Assembly: GCA_001871015.1 (NCBI GenBank)
Contig: MNUO01000025.1
Location: 1-15,487, forward strand
Reading direction: 5' to 3'
Length of the DNA stretch: 15,487 nt
Source of the DNA: Candidatus Desantisbacteria bacterium CG1_02_38_46
Lineage (GTDB): Bacteria; Desantisbacteria; UBA1551; UBA1559
Shown: piece after piece, positions 6,467 through 13,392 of the stretch
Numbering within the stretch: the first letter of the stretch is position 1
Layout of the letters: every line of letters starts with the position of its first letter
Notes under the pieces: generated by a model
Told to the model about the DNA's origin: nothing
The model's database searches: none
What the model saw: only the letters and a program-made list of their open reading frames with translations
Position numbers and translations under genes: made by a program

Positions 6467-7530
6467 AGAAGCAATATTACATTCTGCGGTTCAATATAGA
6501 TCCAGACTTTGCTTCCTTTCTGGCGAACCTGACCAAAAGGATTATGTGCAACTGCCTTTATAAGACTATTGTCGCCAAGGCGGAGATGGTACTGTTCATT
6601 GTCACCTAAATAGGTAAACTCTTCAATCACCGCTTCAAACTGGTTGGGCAGAGTTTCGTTTATGGCATCAAGGACCTGTATAGACTCCGGCCTTATAGAG
6701 CAGGCAACTCTCCCTCCAATCTGAATATTAATTTTATTGAAAGAACATAACTTACCTATTCTAATTTCAAGTATTACTTTATGATTATTTGTCTCTAAAA
6801 CTTTACCTTCAATAAAGTTAGTTTCGCCTATAAAACCTGCGACAAATTTATTGGCTGGATTCTCATATATTTCGCGTGGAGTGCCTGTCTGCTCAATCAT
6901 TCCTGTATTCATTACTGCTACCCTTTCTGCCATTGATAGTGCCTCTTTCTGGTCATGCGTCACATATATGGAGGTAATCTTTGTTTCTTCATGAATCCTT
7001 TTTATTTCTTCCCTCATTTCAAGTCGCAATTTGGCATCAAGATTGGAAAGAGGCTCATCTAACAAGAGTAAGTCAGGCTGAATAACCAGTGCCCTTGCAA
7101 GCGCTACGCGCTGCTGTTGTCCACCTGAAAGCTGTGCCGGTTTTCTATTTGCATAATCTATCATCCGCACAATTTCAAGCGCCTGATTTGTCCGCGCCTC
7201 TTTTTCTTCCAGCGAAACATCACGGATGTCCAGCCCGTATTCTACATTCTTTTTCACCGTCATATGCGGCCAGAGAGCATAATTCTGAAAAACCATTCCG
7301 GTGTTTCTCTTGTGTGGAGGAACTTCGTTCATCAGTTTGTCGTCAAAACAAATTTCACCGTTTTCAGGAGTATAAAATCCGGCAATCATCCTGAGAACCG
7401 TTGTCTTACCGCAACCCGATGGACCCAACAGGAAAAAAAGTTCTCCTTTTTTGATTTCAAGAGAAACATTGTCCACTGCTCTGGTCTTGTCAAAATATTT
7501 AGTAATACCCTGCAATTTTACGCTGACCAT
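6463..7530 (-). CDS. ABC transporter ATP-binding protein (PotA/FbpC class)
   Basis: This is the energising subunit of the importer. The 355 residues show Walker A GPSGCGKT at 36-43, the Q-loop GMVFQNYALWPHM, signature LSGGQQQR from 134, Walker B with LLLLDEP at 154-160, the D-loop SNLDAKLR, and the switch histidine in YVTHDQ (residue 192). A C-terminal TOBE-like region follows from about residue 240. Everything needed for ATP hydrolysis is present. GAGG precedes the ATG. The gene follows the binding-protein gene after a 103-base gap holding a dispersed repeat, and overlaps the permease gene downstream. Confidence 0.93.
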   Translation of the reverse strand: MVSVKLQGITKYFDKTRAVDNVSLEIKKGELFFLLGPSGCGKTTVLRMIAGFYTPENGEICFDDKLMNEVPPHKRNTGMVFQNYALWPHMTVKKNVEYGLDIRDVSLEEKEARTNQALEIVRMIDYANRKPAQLSGGQQQRVALARALVIQPDLLLLDEPLSNLDAKLRLEMREEIKRIHEETKITSIYVTHDQKEALSMAERVAVMNTGMIEQTGTPREIYENPANKFVAGFIGETNFIEGKVLETNNHKVILEIRIGKLCSFNKINIQIGGRVACSIRPESIQVLDAINETLPNQFEAVIEEFTYLGDNEQYHLRLGDNSLIKAVAHNPFGQVRQKGSKVWIYIEPQNVILLL

Positions 7531-7547
7531 ATTAACCTCTTGTCATT

Positions 7548-7620
7548 TTTCCATTCTTTTGTCATTGCGAGGCTTGTCCTGAGCGAAGCGAAGGAACTTA
7601 AAACGAAGCAATCTTCTCAA
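7548..7620. repeat. Composite dispersed repeat between binding-protein and ATPase genes
   Basis: The core reads GTCATTGCGAGG, then CTTGTCCTGAGCGAAGCG and AAGGAACTT, then CGAAGCAATCT. The outer parts (ATTGC...GCAAT) are complementary and resemble the widespread 'CATTGCGAG...GAAGCAATCT' intergenic repeat; the inner part resembles a second repeat family, so this may be one element nested in another. It occupies most of the 103-base gap in an otherwise compact operon, where it could form an RNA hairpin between binding-protein and membrane-subunit messages. Family membership is recalled rather than searched. Confidence 0.6.
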
Positions 7621-7633
7621 CTCTCAACGGTTT

Positions 7634-9031
7634 TTATTTCGCAAGTTTTTCTGCTTCTATGTACTTATTCCGTGCAAAAGCAATCCATTCCTTAATTTTG
7701 TTATTGCGGAATGCCTGGTCGTTCCATTTATCCTTGGCAAGACTAAGAATTTCATCCTCGCTTGCCGGCAATTCCAGGAATTTTTTAAGTGCTTTCTCTT
7801 TGTCGCCACGGCGACCAGGCATCCCACTTGCAATAATTGCCTTCCAGGCACTTCCTAATTCCTTGTGTGTATCAATAACAAGTGCTCCTATAAAATCGTT
7901 AAGAATTGTGTATCTGAGACTGCCTTTATCAGGACTATATTTAAATGAGCCCTTAAATTTAAAAGGATTGACCCTAATTACACTTTTATCCTTGAACTCA
8001 TCATATAATTTTGGAATAACACTCAAGCGGTCCAGACCAAATTCTTTTGGACCACAGGGTTCGCCTTTGCGCAGTATCCAGAGTTTCTGTCCGTCAATAC
8101 TCATCACGAATTCCAGAAATGCTTTTGCTAAATCAAGATGCGGGGCACCTTTTAAAATAGAAATCGCATCCGGATTTATCACTGTAAGTTTTTCGGGCAA
8201 CATAAATCCAACCTTCTCCTCCCCTACTTCAGCAACCTGCGCCCACCCATAAGCATCTATTGCAAGACCGTAAGCCACCTGCCCGTTTGAAACGTCCTTG
8301 GGGGTCTGACTTGCGTGCTTCGGAAAAGACTTGATATTCCCTGCCATTTTGGTAATAATGTCAAAACCTTTCTGCCAGCCATATGCCTGCAGTATAATTT
8401 CGTACATCATATGGATGGTTCCCGAATGTCTGAGGTCAGCAGAACCCACCCATCCAAGCAAATCAGGATTAGCAAGGTCTTCCCATGTTTTGGGCTCAGG
8501 AAACTTCATCATTTTCAGGACAACTTTATTATAAACTATACCAAAACTGGAAAGGCAGGCGCCGTACCAGTTATAAGCAGGGTCATAAATCGGCATTCCT
8601 GAAATCTGTTTGGGTATTAACTTGAGATTCTCATCAGAAATTTTGTAGGGCAAAGTATAACCATTCTTCATCAAATCAAGATGGGGTTCCACTCCACCGC
8701 CAAAAAATATGTCAATCCCGGTGCTGTTCGGATTCTTCGCCGAAGTAGGCTCTGTAAGAGCAAACTCGGATTTCACAAATCTTAAATCATCGCTTGAACC
8801 GCCCTGGTCAAGCCATTCGACTTTTGCTTCCTCCTTATATTTTGCCTTGTACCAATTCTTAAAAGCATCACCGAATTCCTTGCGCACTCCCTCCCAGTGC
8901 GGGGAAATTATTACAAGAGCATCTCCCCTGGGAACCGGCATCAGCTTCTTCTCTTCTTTCGCCTTTTTGCCACACCCGGAAAGCAATAAGCCTGCAGCAG
9001 CCATCACTAAAACCATACTTCTTTTACCCAT
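7634..9031 (-). CDS. ABC transporter extracellular solute-binding lipoprotein (COG1840/AfuA-FbpA-like)
   Basis: The 465-residue protein begins with a lipoprotein signal peptide, MGKRSMVLVMAAAGLLLSGC, with Cys20 as lipidation site, so it should be anchored outside the inner membrane. GGAGGC precedes the ATG. The fold pattern is that of family 1 / COG1840 binding proteins: a start strand ALVIISPHWEG, GIDIFFGGG, the hinge region with FGIVYNK, and W-E-D-LANPDLLGWVG. At the place where ferric-binding relatives carry two adjacent tyrosines, this protein reads LAIDAYGWAQ with a single Tyr, arguing against iron. Together with galT, phosphohexomutase and HAD neighbours, a sugar, sugar phosphate or similar anionic ligand is more likely. 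It has its own promoter and palindromic operator. Confidence 0.88.
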   Translation of the reverse strand: MGKRSMVLVMAAAGLLLSGCGKKAKEEKKLMPVPRGDALVIISPHWEGVRKEFGDAFKNWYKAKYKEEAKVEWLDQGGSSDDLRFVKSEFALTEPTSAKNPNSTGIDIFFGGGVEPHLDLMKNGYTLPYKISDENLKLIPKQISGMPIYDPAYNWYGACLSSFGIVYNKVVLKMMKFPEPKTWEDLANPDLLGWVGSADLRHSGTIHMMYEIILQAYGWQKGFDIITKMAGNIKSFPKHASQTPKDVSNGQVAYGLAIDAYGWAQVAEVGEEKVGFMLPEKLTVINPDAISILKGAPHLDLAKAFLEFVMSIDGQKLWILRKGEPCGPKEFGLDRLSVIPKLYDEFKDKSVIRVNPFKFKGSFKYSPDKGSLRYTILNDFIGALVIDTHKELGSAWKAIIASGMPGRRGDKEKALKKFLELPASEDEILSLAKDKWNDQAFRNNKIKEWIAFARNKYIEAEKLAK

Positions 9032-9040
9032 CTTTGCCTC

Positions 9041-9077
9041 CAGTATAATCTAAATTAGTCTAATTTATATTATACTG
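9041..9077. promoter_or_regulatory. 37-bp near-perfect palindrome: operator candidate of the ABC-galT-mutase operon
   Basis: Forward reading gives CAGTATAAT, C, TAAATTAG, centre T, CTAATTTA, T, ATTATACTG. The two 18-base arms pair at 17 of 18 positions; the only mismatch is 9050/9068. The palindrome covers the -10 element (9069-9074), the predicted start of transcription and most of the leader. Because the predicted +1 (near 9062) lies inside it, most of one arm is not transcribed, so it should act as DNA, bound by a dimeric or tetrameric repressor, rather than as an RNA hairpin. No regulator gene adjoins it. The cognate protein is unknown. Confidence 0.75.
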
Positions 9078-9096
9078 TAAATTTTGAAAAAATCAA
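9069..9096 (-). promoter_or_regulatory. Sigma-70-type promoter of the binding-protein gene and operon
   Basis: TTGATT (9091-9096), a 16-base spacer and a perfect TATAAT (9069-9074) precede the lipoprotein gene by about 40 bases. It lies in the short gap after the HAD phosphatase stop and would start the ABC-galT-mutase transcript. No convincing terminator separates it from the upstream operon. Confidence 0.75.
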
Positions 9097-9116
9097 ATAA
9101 AAAAATGAATGATCTA

Positions 9117-9953
9117 TTAGAGATAATCTGCTAACACCCTTGCCACTCCTGCCTGGTTATTATCCCACTGGGCTACAATTTTCGCTGCCTTTTTTGATTT
9201 TTCTCCGGCATTTGCCATTGCTATTCCTATTCCTGCTGCAGAAAGCATCGGTGCATCATTATCCCCGTCGCCAAAAGCAATTATTTCATTAATATCGATT
9301 TTGTAATGCTCGGCGAGTTTTATCAGACCCACTCCTTTGTCAACATCCCTGTTCATAAATTCAAGATATTCAGGATTTGTCTTTGTTAATGTAACTTCCT
9401 TACCGAGAATAGAATAAAAATAATCATACTGTTCATCGCGGTATCGCGGCCTCGGGTTGGCAGGCTCTGAAGAATCTGTGATTAAAATCAATTTTGTCGG
9501 TTCTTTGCCCTTGAACTGACTTATATCAGAAACAAAATGAAAAACCGCACCGGTCTGATTTGCATAAATATCTGCATATTTACGAAGTGATTGGTCATCC
9601 TTGGCGTAGAGTACATCATTAAAATAATAATTGAGATGAAAATGATTTTTCAGGGTATAATCTATCATTTTATCGCCGTATTTCACCGGCAATGGCTTAT
9701 GAAAAATTATTTTTCTGCCTTCGGATTTTGTATCGCGCACCATCGCTCCATTATAAACAATGAGCGGGCAGTCAATACCTATCAAATCTGCGGTAGGCGC
9801 TACACAATCCGTCATTCTGCCCGATGAAAGGACAACGATTATCCCCTTTTTGTGGGATTCCTGCAGAATTATCTTGTTTTCCTCAGGGATTTTACCCTCG
9901 TTATCAAACAGGGTCCCATCCAAGTCAAGTGCTATCATTTTAATTCTGGACAT
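9117..9953 (-). CDS. HAD-superfamily phosphatase, Cof/YidA type (probable sugar phosphatase)
   Basis: A cytosolic phosphohydrolase of 278 residues. Motif I is DLDGT (nucleophile Asp10, acid/base Asp12), motif II the SSGRM region near residue 43, motif III Lys in EPTKLIL, motif IV GDGDND at 228-233. A C2-type cap lies between motifs II and III, as in Cof-like sugar phosphatases, which act on several sugar phosphates and pyridoxal phosphate. The gene starts eight bases after the MFS stop, and its AAGGA site overlaps that stop, so it is the third gene of the Gfo/Idh-MFS operon. Residues ~160-173 (SSEPANPRPRYRDE) form an unusual GC-rich, Pro/Arg-rich insert that may be another captured repeat. 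The specific substrate is unknown. Confidence 0.88.
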   Translation of the reverse strand: MSRIKMIALDLDGTLFDNEGKIPEENKIILQESHKKGIIVVLSSGRMTDCVAPTADLIGIDCPLIVYNGAMVRDTKSEGRKIIFHKPLPVKYGDKMIDYTLKNHFHLNYYFNDVLYAKDDQSLRKYADIYANQTGAVFHFVSDISQFKGKEPTKLILITDSSEPANPRPRYRDEQYDYFYSILGKEVTLTKTNPEYLEFMNRDVDKGVGLIKLAEHYKIDINEIIAFGDGDNDAPMLSAAGIGIAMANAGEKSKKAAKIVAQWDNNQAGVARVLADYL

Positions 9954-9961
9954 ATGAATCC

Positions 9962-11134
9962 TTAAAGTTCTTCGTCCTGATATTTTCGCATATTAAACAC
10001 AAGGACTGCGCATATTAAAAATAAAATTGCAAAGACGCCAAATCCAGCTGAATAATTTTTAGTGTAGGCATTCAGGTACATTCCGCTTAATATGGAAATT
10101 GCCACACCAAGGTCGCGCCACATATATATTGCACCGAACACGAGATGTCGCCGCTGGGAAGCGGCAGAATCGCCTATTACTGCCATTACGACTACAAGTA
10201 CTATTCCGGTTTGCAGGCCAAAAGTGGCTGCAGAAATAAATAACATCCACGGCGTGCGGACAAAAATTGCCAGCGCTACTCCAAGTGCTGAAAGCAAAAA
10301 TCCAAAAATTAAAATATTATACCTGCCGAACCTGTCAGACAGCCATCCCGAAAAAGAACTGGATACTAATCTTGTCATGTAAAATCCCTGCGTAATTATT
10401 CCTATAAGAGCAACACCGTAAAGACCTTTTATCAAATCACCGAAACTGCTCATCACGATACCAAAACCAAAAGAAGCGGTGAATTGTATAAAAGCCAGTA
10501 TCTTGCTCTTGTGACTTTTTAACACTCCGAACACTTTAAATACTGTTGAAGATTCCCGCTGGATATGGCGATTGGGAACACCTAACAGAATACAATTCCC
10601 TGCCAGAGTAATAAATATTACCCTTATCAGCATTCCATTGTTTCCATATCTTCCAGCCAACCATCCCAACAAAAATACGCCTATTGCCTGCCCAAGCAGT
10701 GACGAAGTGTAAAAAATCCCTGAACTGGTGCCGTATTTAGTCTTAGCACTTGAGTCTAAAATCTGAGTACTGGCTGAAATCCACATACTTGCTGCGCCCC
10801 ATCCCCAGATGATTGCCGCTATAATTAAAAATGAATAGCTGTTGGAAAAAAGTGCGCAGACCGCAAAAAAAGTGTAAGTAGTAGAACTCAATACAAGAGA
10901 CCAGTAATCTCCCAGCCACTTAAGTGTATAACCACACAAAATCCGCCAGAAAAGAAAAGATAAATAAAGTGTGGCGAGAATCCAGGAACATGCAAGTGCA
11001 CTGCGTCCCAGCTTCTCAGAAAGCACAGGAATAAGATATTGCTGAAAAGCTCCTGTCCCCATAAAAATAAAAAAGAAAGCAGCTGAAATTATCCACAGGT
11101 CTGATAATCCAATTTTTTTCCGGGAGTCATTCAT
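9962..11134 (-). CDS. Major facilitator superfamily transporter
   Basis: A polytopic inner-membrane protein of 390 residues with about twelve hydrophobic segments. SGWLSDRFGRYNILIFG between the two halves matches the MFS loop motif (G-x-x-x-D-R-x-G-R). It starts MNDSRKKIGLSDLWI; ATG 11134 is chosen because AAAAGGAT lies at suitable distance, whereas ATG 11152 directly abuts the stop of the preceding gene without a clear ribosome site. It lies between the Gfo/Idh oxidoreductase and the HAD phosphatase, so uptake or export of a sugar, sugar acid or related metabolite is likely. The sequence resembles oxalate/formate-type or monocarboxylate-type MFS proteins only loosely; substrate unassigned. 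Confidence 0.85.
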   Translation of the reverse strand: MNDSRKKIGLSDLWIISAAFFFIFMGTGAFQQYLIPVLSEKLGRSALACSWILATLYLSFLFWRILCGYTLKWLGDYWSLVLSSTTYTFFAVCALFSNSYSFLIIAAIIWGWGAASMWISASTQILDSSAKTKYGTSSGIFYTSSLLGQAIGVFLLGWLAGRYGNNGMLIRVIFITLAGNCILLGVPNRHIQRESSTVFKVFGVLKSHKSKILAFIQFTASFGFGIVMSSFGDLIKGLYGVALIGIITQGFYMTRLVSSSFSGWLSDRFGRYNILIFGFLLSALGVALAIFVRTPWMLFISAATFGLQTGIVLVVVMAVIGDSAASQRRHLVFGAIYMWRDLGVAISILSGMYLNAYTKNYSAGFGVFAILFLICAVLVFNMRKYQDEEL

Positions 11135-11152
11135 AAAATATCCTTTTTGCAT

Positions 11153-12106
11153 TCACATCTGTGAGTGATAAATTCTATCCACTAATTCCATTGTCTTAAC
11201 TGCATCTGAGAAATTTGTTATCGTCTGTTTGTTTTCTTTTACGCAATCAATAAAATGGCGGTTTTCGGCAAAAAATCCAGCTATTTTATAGAGTTCTGCA
11301 CTCTCTGCCGCATCTTTTGCCAGGGTCACCTCCCCTTCTTCTTTGTTGTCCTTATAAATTATTGATTTCACTTCCGGTTCCACAAAAGCAGAAATGCCTT
11401 TACCGTGCATTTCAATGCTAAATATGCGTTTTCCAACAATCCAGTTCGCCACAAGAAATCCTACTGCCCCGCTCTCAAATTTTACCATCGCATTAAAAAC
11501 ATTGTTATAAGTGGTATCAATGGCGCGCACATCGCTTACTACTTTTTTCACCTCCCCTCCCATCCAGCGAAGATTATCCACTGCATGTATTGCATCGCAG
11601 GTTAAAATATCGGTCGCTCCTGCATAGTATGGACCGCCGGAGTAATTTTTTACAAAAAAAGCAGTGCATTGCACCAAACCTCTCTCATCCACTTTTTTCT
11701 TTGCAGCCACACTTAAGGGTGAAAACCGGCGCTGAAAGCCAGTCATTGTCAGACATTTATTTTTTTCTGCTAAAAGAGCCATTTGCATGGTCTGCTCTGT
11801 ATTTATTCCGGGCGGCTTCTCAATAAACACATGCAATTTCTGATTCAGACAATGGATAACAAGGTCAAAAAGATGATGCGGGGGCATTAAAATATAAACT
11901 GCCTGCGGATTTGTCTCCTCCAGCATCTTTTTATAATTTGTAAATGTCTTCTCTATTTTAAATTTTTGAGCTGTTGCTTTTAATTTTTCTTCAATGACAT
12001 CACACAATCCAACAATTTCTACATCTCCAAACTCCACAAGCGAAGGATAATGAACCCTGTTCGCCATCCCTCCTGCTCCAATTAACGCCACTCTAATTTT
12101 ACTCAT
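11153..12106 (-). CDS. Gfo/Idh/MocA-family NAD(P)-dependent oxidoreductase
   Basis: The 317-residue protein starts MSKIRVALIGAGGMANRVHYP. The Rossmann loop G-x-G-G-M-A lies at 10-15, the family EKPP at 96-99, and GFQRRFSP at 123-130. CDAIHAVDNLRW at 170-181 holds the usual catalytic Asp/His region (His174). Relatives oxidise or reduce a sugar, inositol or sugar-acid hydroxyl with NAD(P). ATG 12106 is chosen: GGAGG lies ten bases upstream, and the earlier in-frame ATG at 12163 lies upstream of the promoter -10. It heads an operon with the MFS and HAD genes, under the promoter within repeat copy R1. Confidence 0.9.
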   Translation of the reverse strand: MSKIRVALIGAGGMANRVHYPSLVEFGDVEIVGLCDVIEEKLKATAQKFKIEKTFTNYKKMLEETNPQAVYILMPPHHLFDLVIHCLNQKLHVFIEKPPGINTEQTMQMALLAEKNKCLTMTGFQRRFSPLSVAAKKKVDERGLVQCTAFFVKNYSGGPYYAGATDILTCDAIHAVDNLRWMGGEVKKVVSDVRAIDTTYNNVFNAMVKFESGAVGFLVANWIVGKRIFSIEMHGKGISAFVEPEVKSIIYKDNKEEGEVTLAKDAAESAELYKIAGFFAENRHFIDCVKENKQTITNFSDAVKTMELVDRIYHSQM

Positions 12107-12124
12107 TTTACAAAATCCTCCTTT

Positions 12125-12245
12125 TTTAATAGCTAAGGAAATTATACCAAAAGTTATCCACAACCTTCAGGACTAAAGTCCTGAGTTACGGCAGGTCAGG
12201 ACTAAAGTCCTGAGTTACGTAACTCAGACCTTCAGGTCTGATTTT
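12125..12245. repeat. R1: direct repeat with palindrome array and promoter (copy 1)
   Basis: About 121 bp, nearly identical to 15374-15487 except for scattered substitutions and a ~7-base indel. Contents: a promoter part (see the separate entry), then TCAGGACTAAAGTCCTGA at 12167-12184 and again at 12196-12213, a perfect 18-bp palindrome CTGAGTTACGTAACTCAG at 12210-12227, and CAGACC-TTCA-GGTCTG at 12225-12240. The palindromes recall REP-type elements found widely in bacterial genomes. It fills the gap between the UroD-like gene stop and the Gfo/Idh operon. Confidence 0.85.
12141..12149 (-). promoter_or_regulatory. Extended -10 promoter of the Gfo/Idh-MFS-HAD operon
   Basis: On the minus strand TGGTATAAT is a perfect extended -10 element (TGnTATAAT). 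At the -35 position only TGAAGG is present, at the edge of the palindrome array. Predicted +1 near 12134 gives a leader of about 28 bases to the Gfo/Idh ATG. The same element recurs in R2. Confidence 0.7.
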
Positions 12246-12279
12246 TCTTGACATTGCTTTTCAAGAATAATTATTCAAA

Positions 12280-13392
12280 TTATATATTTATTGGATATTT
12301 CCCGACTTCCCTCACATATTTCACCAGTTCAATTAAAGTTTCTGGAGAAACACCTGGATAGGTTTCACCTCCAATTGCAAATTCATAACCACCACCAGGA
12401 GCAGCAACCTTTATTGCATGCTTGATTTTTTCTTTTGTTTCATCGGTTAAACCCCGGTATAAATCTTTATTATTTAAACCTCCATGAATTACAACTTTTC
12501 CCTTCATATCCCTCACTGCTGCATCGATTGAACTGAATCCACCTATGTCCATAGATGTGAGTTTCAGGTCTTCTGCAAATGTTTTGAAATTGTGGTCATT
12601 AGGACCATCTGCATGAAGGTATCTCTCTTTTTTCCCATATCTTTCATAAATTGCTTTATCGAAAGGAAGGACCATCTCGCAATACATCTTATTTGAGACA
12701 AATGCAGAATTGTCATTTGCAAGTCCTATACTCTGCCTGTTTTTAATTCCAAATCTTTTATCCATATAATCAGTAATTTTAAAAAAAGCATCCAGCATTT
12801 TTTCGAGGAGGATTTTTACTACTTCCGGACTTGTATGCATCATTGTATAAACAGTAGTTGGCTCCATAATTGCGCAGGCTGCTGAAAGTGGTGGGTGAAT
12901 TCCAAAGCCAAAGCTGAATGGAAGTTTTACCCCTTTCTTTTCCAGAATTTTTTTCGTTTTTGTTGCTTCGGCAAAAACATATTGAATTCCTGGGTTAGTC
13001 GCCGGGTCAGGAACTTTCAGTTTCATTATGTCATTCTCATCTTTCAGTATGGGGACAACCCTGGGTGAGGTATCATCTGGATATTCAATAGGACAATTAA
13101 AAAATAAACCCTCGCCAACAGGACCCAAATCCAGTGTGATGCCGTAATCAGTACGGTCATCTTTCAGATATTCAAATCTCCACGGAATGTATTTTAAAAA
13201 TACATCCACCATTACTTCTCTGTCTGTGTAGTAATCTTTAATATTATAACCGAACATCGTGGAATAATAGCTTCCATACGCGCTGATGTTTATCGGCACA
13301 AAATCTGGCTCTTTGAAGGAAAATGCAATTTTCTTCCTTTTTTCAGACTCTTCAATCTGGATTTTATATTTTTTGGGATTAAAAATTTCCAT
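12280..13392 (-). CDS. UroD-like (uroporphyrinogen decarboxylase family) protein A, reaction unknown
   Basis: The 370 residues align by pattern with the UroD/cobalamin-dependent methyltransferase-activase TIM-barrel superfamily: FKEPDFVPINIS at the first strand, LGPVGEGL, and KERYLHADGPNDHNFKTF followed by LTSMDIGGFS and GKVVIHGGLNN. Heme UroD's N-terminal FRQAGR-type arginine signature is missing, and the MtaA/CmuA zinc pattern HxC is replaced by HAD at 260-262, so neither heme synthesis nor zinc-dependent methyl transfer can be assumed. The gene overlaps the preceding UroD-like gene by 14 bases, with AGG before its ATG, implying coupled production and perhaps a heteromer. Context is sugar catabolism. 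The fold call is firm; the function is open. Confidence 0.8.
   Translation of the reverse strand: MEIFNPKKYKIQIEESEKRKKIAFSFKEPDFVPINISAYGSYYSTMFGYNIKDYYTDREVMVDVFLKYIPWRFEYLKDDRTDYGITLDLGPVGEGLFFNCPIEYPDDTSPRVVPILKDENDIMKLKVPDPATNPGIQYVFAEATKTKKILEKKGVKLPFSFGFGIHPPLSAACAIMEPTTVYTMMHTSPEVVKILLEKMLDAFFKITDYMDKRFGIKNRQSIGLANDNSAFVSNKMYCEMVLPFDKAIYERYGKKERYLHADGPNDHNFKTFAEDLKLTSMDIGGFSSIDAAVRDMKGKVVIHGGLNNKDLYRGLTDETKEKIKHAIKVAAPGGGYEFAIGGETYPGVSPETLIELVKYVREVGKYPINI

Noticed and set aside
7659-8252. Long + strand open frame (197 codons) opposite the binding-protein gene
   Set aside because: It is antisense to a clear lipoprotein gene, has Ser/Pro-rich low-complexity composition typical of a shadow frame, and shows no recognisable motif or ribosome site.
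9041-9077. Palindrome as a riboswitch or attenuator hairpin
   Set aside because: The predicted transcription start lies within the palindrome, so one arm is largely untranscribed; a DNA operator explains it better.
12107-12163. Longer N-terminus of the Gfo/Idh protein (ATG at 12163)
   Set aside because: That ATG lies upstream of the -10 element, and the 19 extra residues precede a canonical MSKIRVALIGAGG start with its own ribosome site.
12141-12240. Short palindromic repeats as a CRISPR array
   Set aside because: Palindromes differ in sequence, spacing is irregular and short, there are only a few copies, and no cas gene is present.
12225-12246. CAGACC-TTCA-GGTCTG followed by ATTTTT as a rho-independent terminator
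   Set aside because: The T-run makes it a terminator only for + strand transcripts, and no + strand gene reads into it. For the minus-strand genes the run lies before the stem. It is better seen as part of the repeat array.
12240-12279. TTGACA at 12249-12254 as a + strand promoter
   Set aside because: No matching -10 hexamer at 16-18 bases, and any transcript would be antisense to the UroD-like gene with no open frame.
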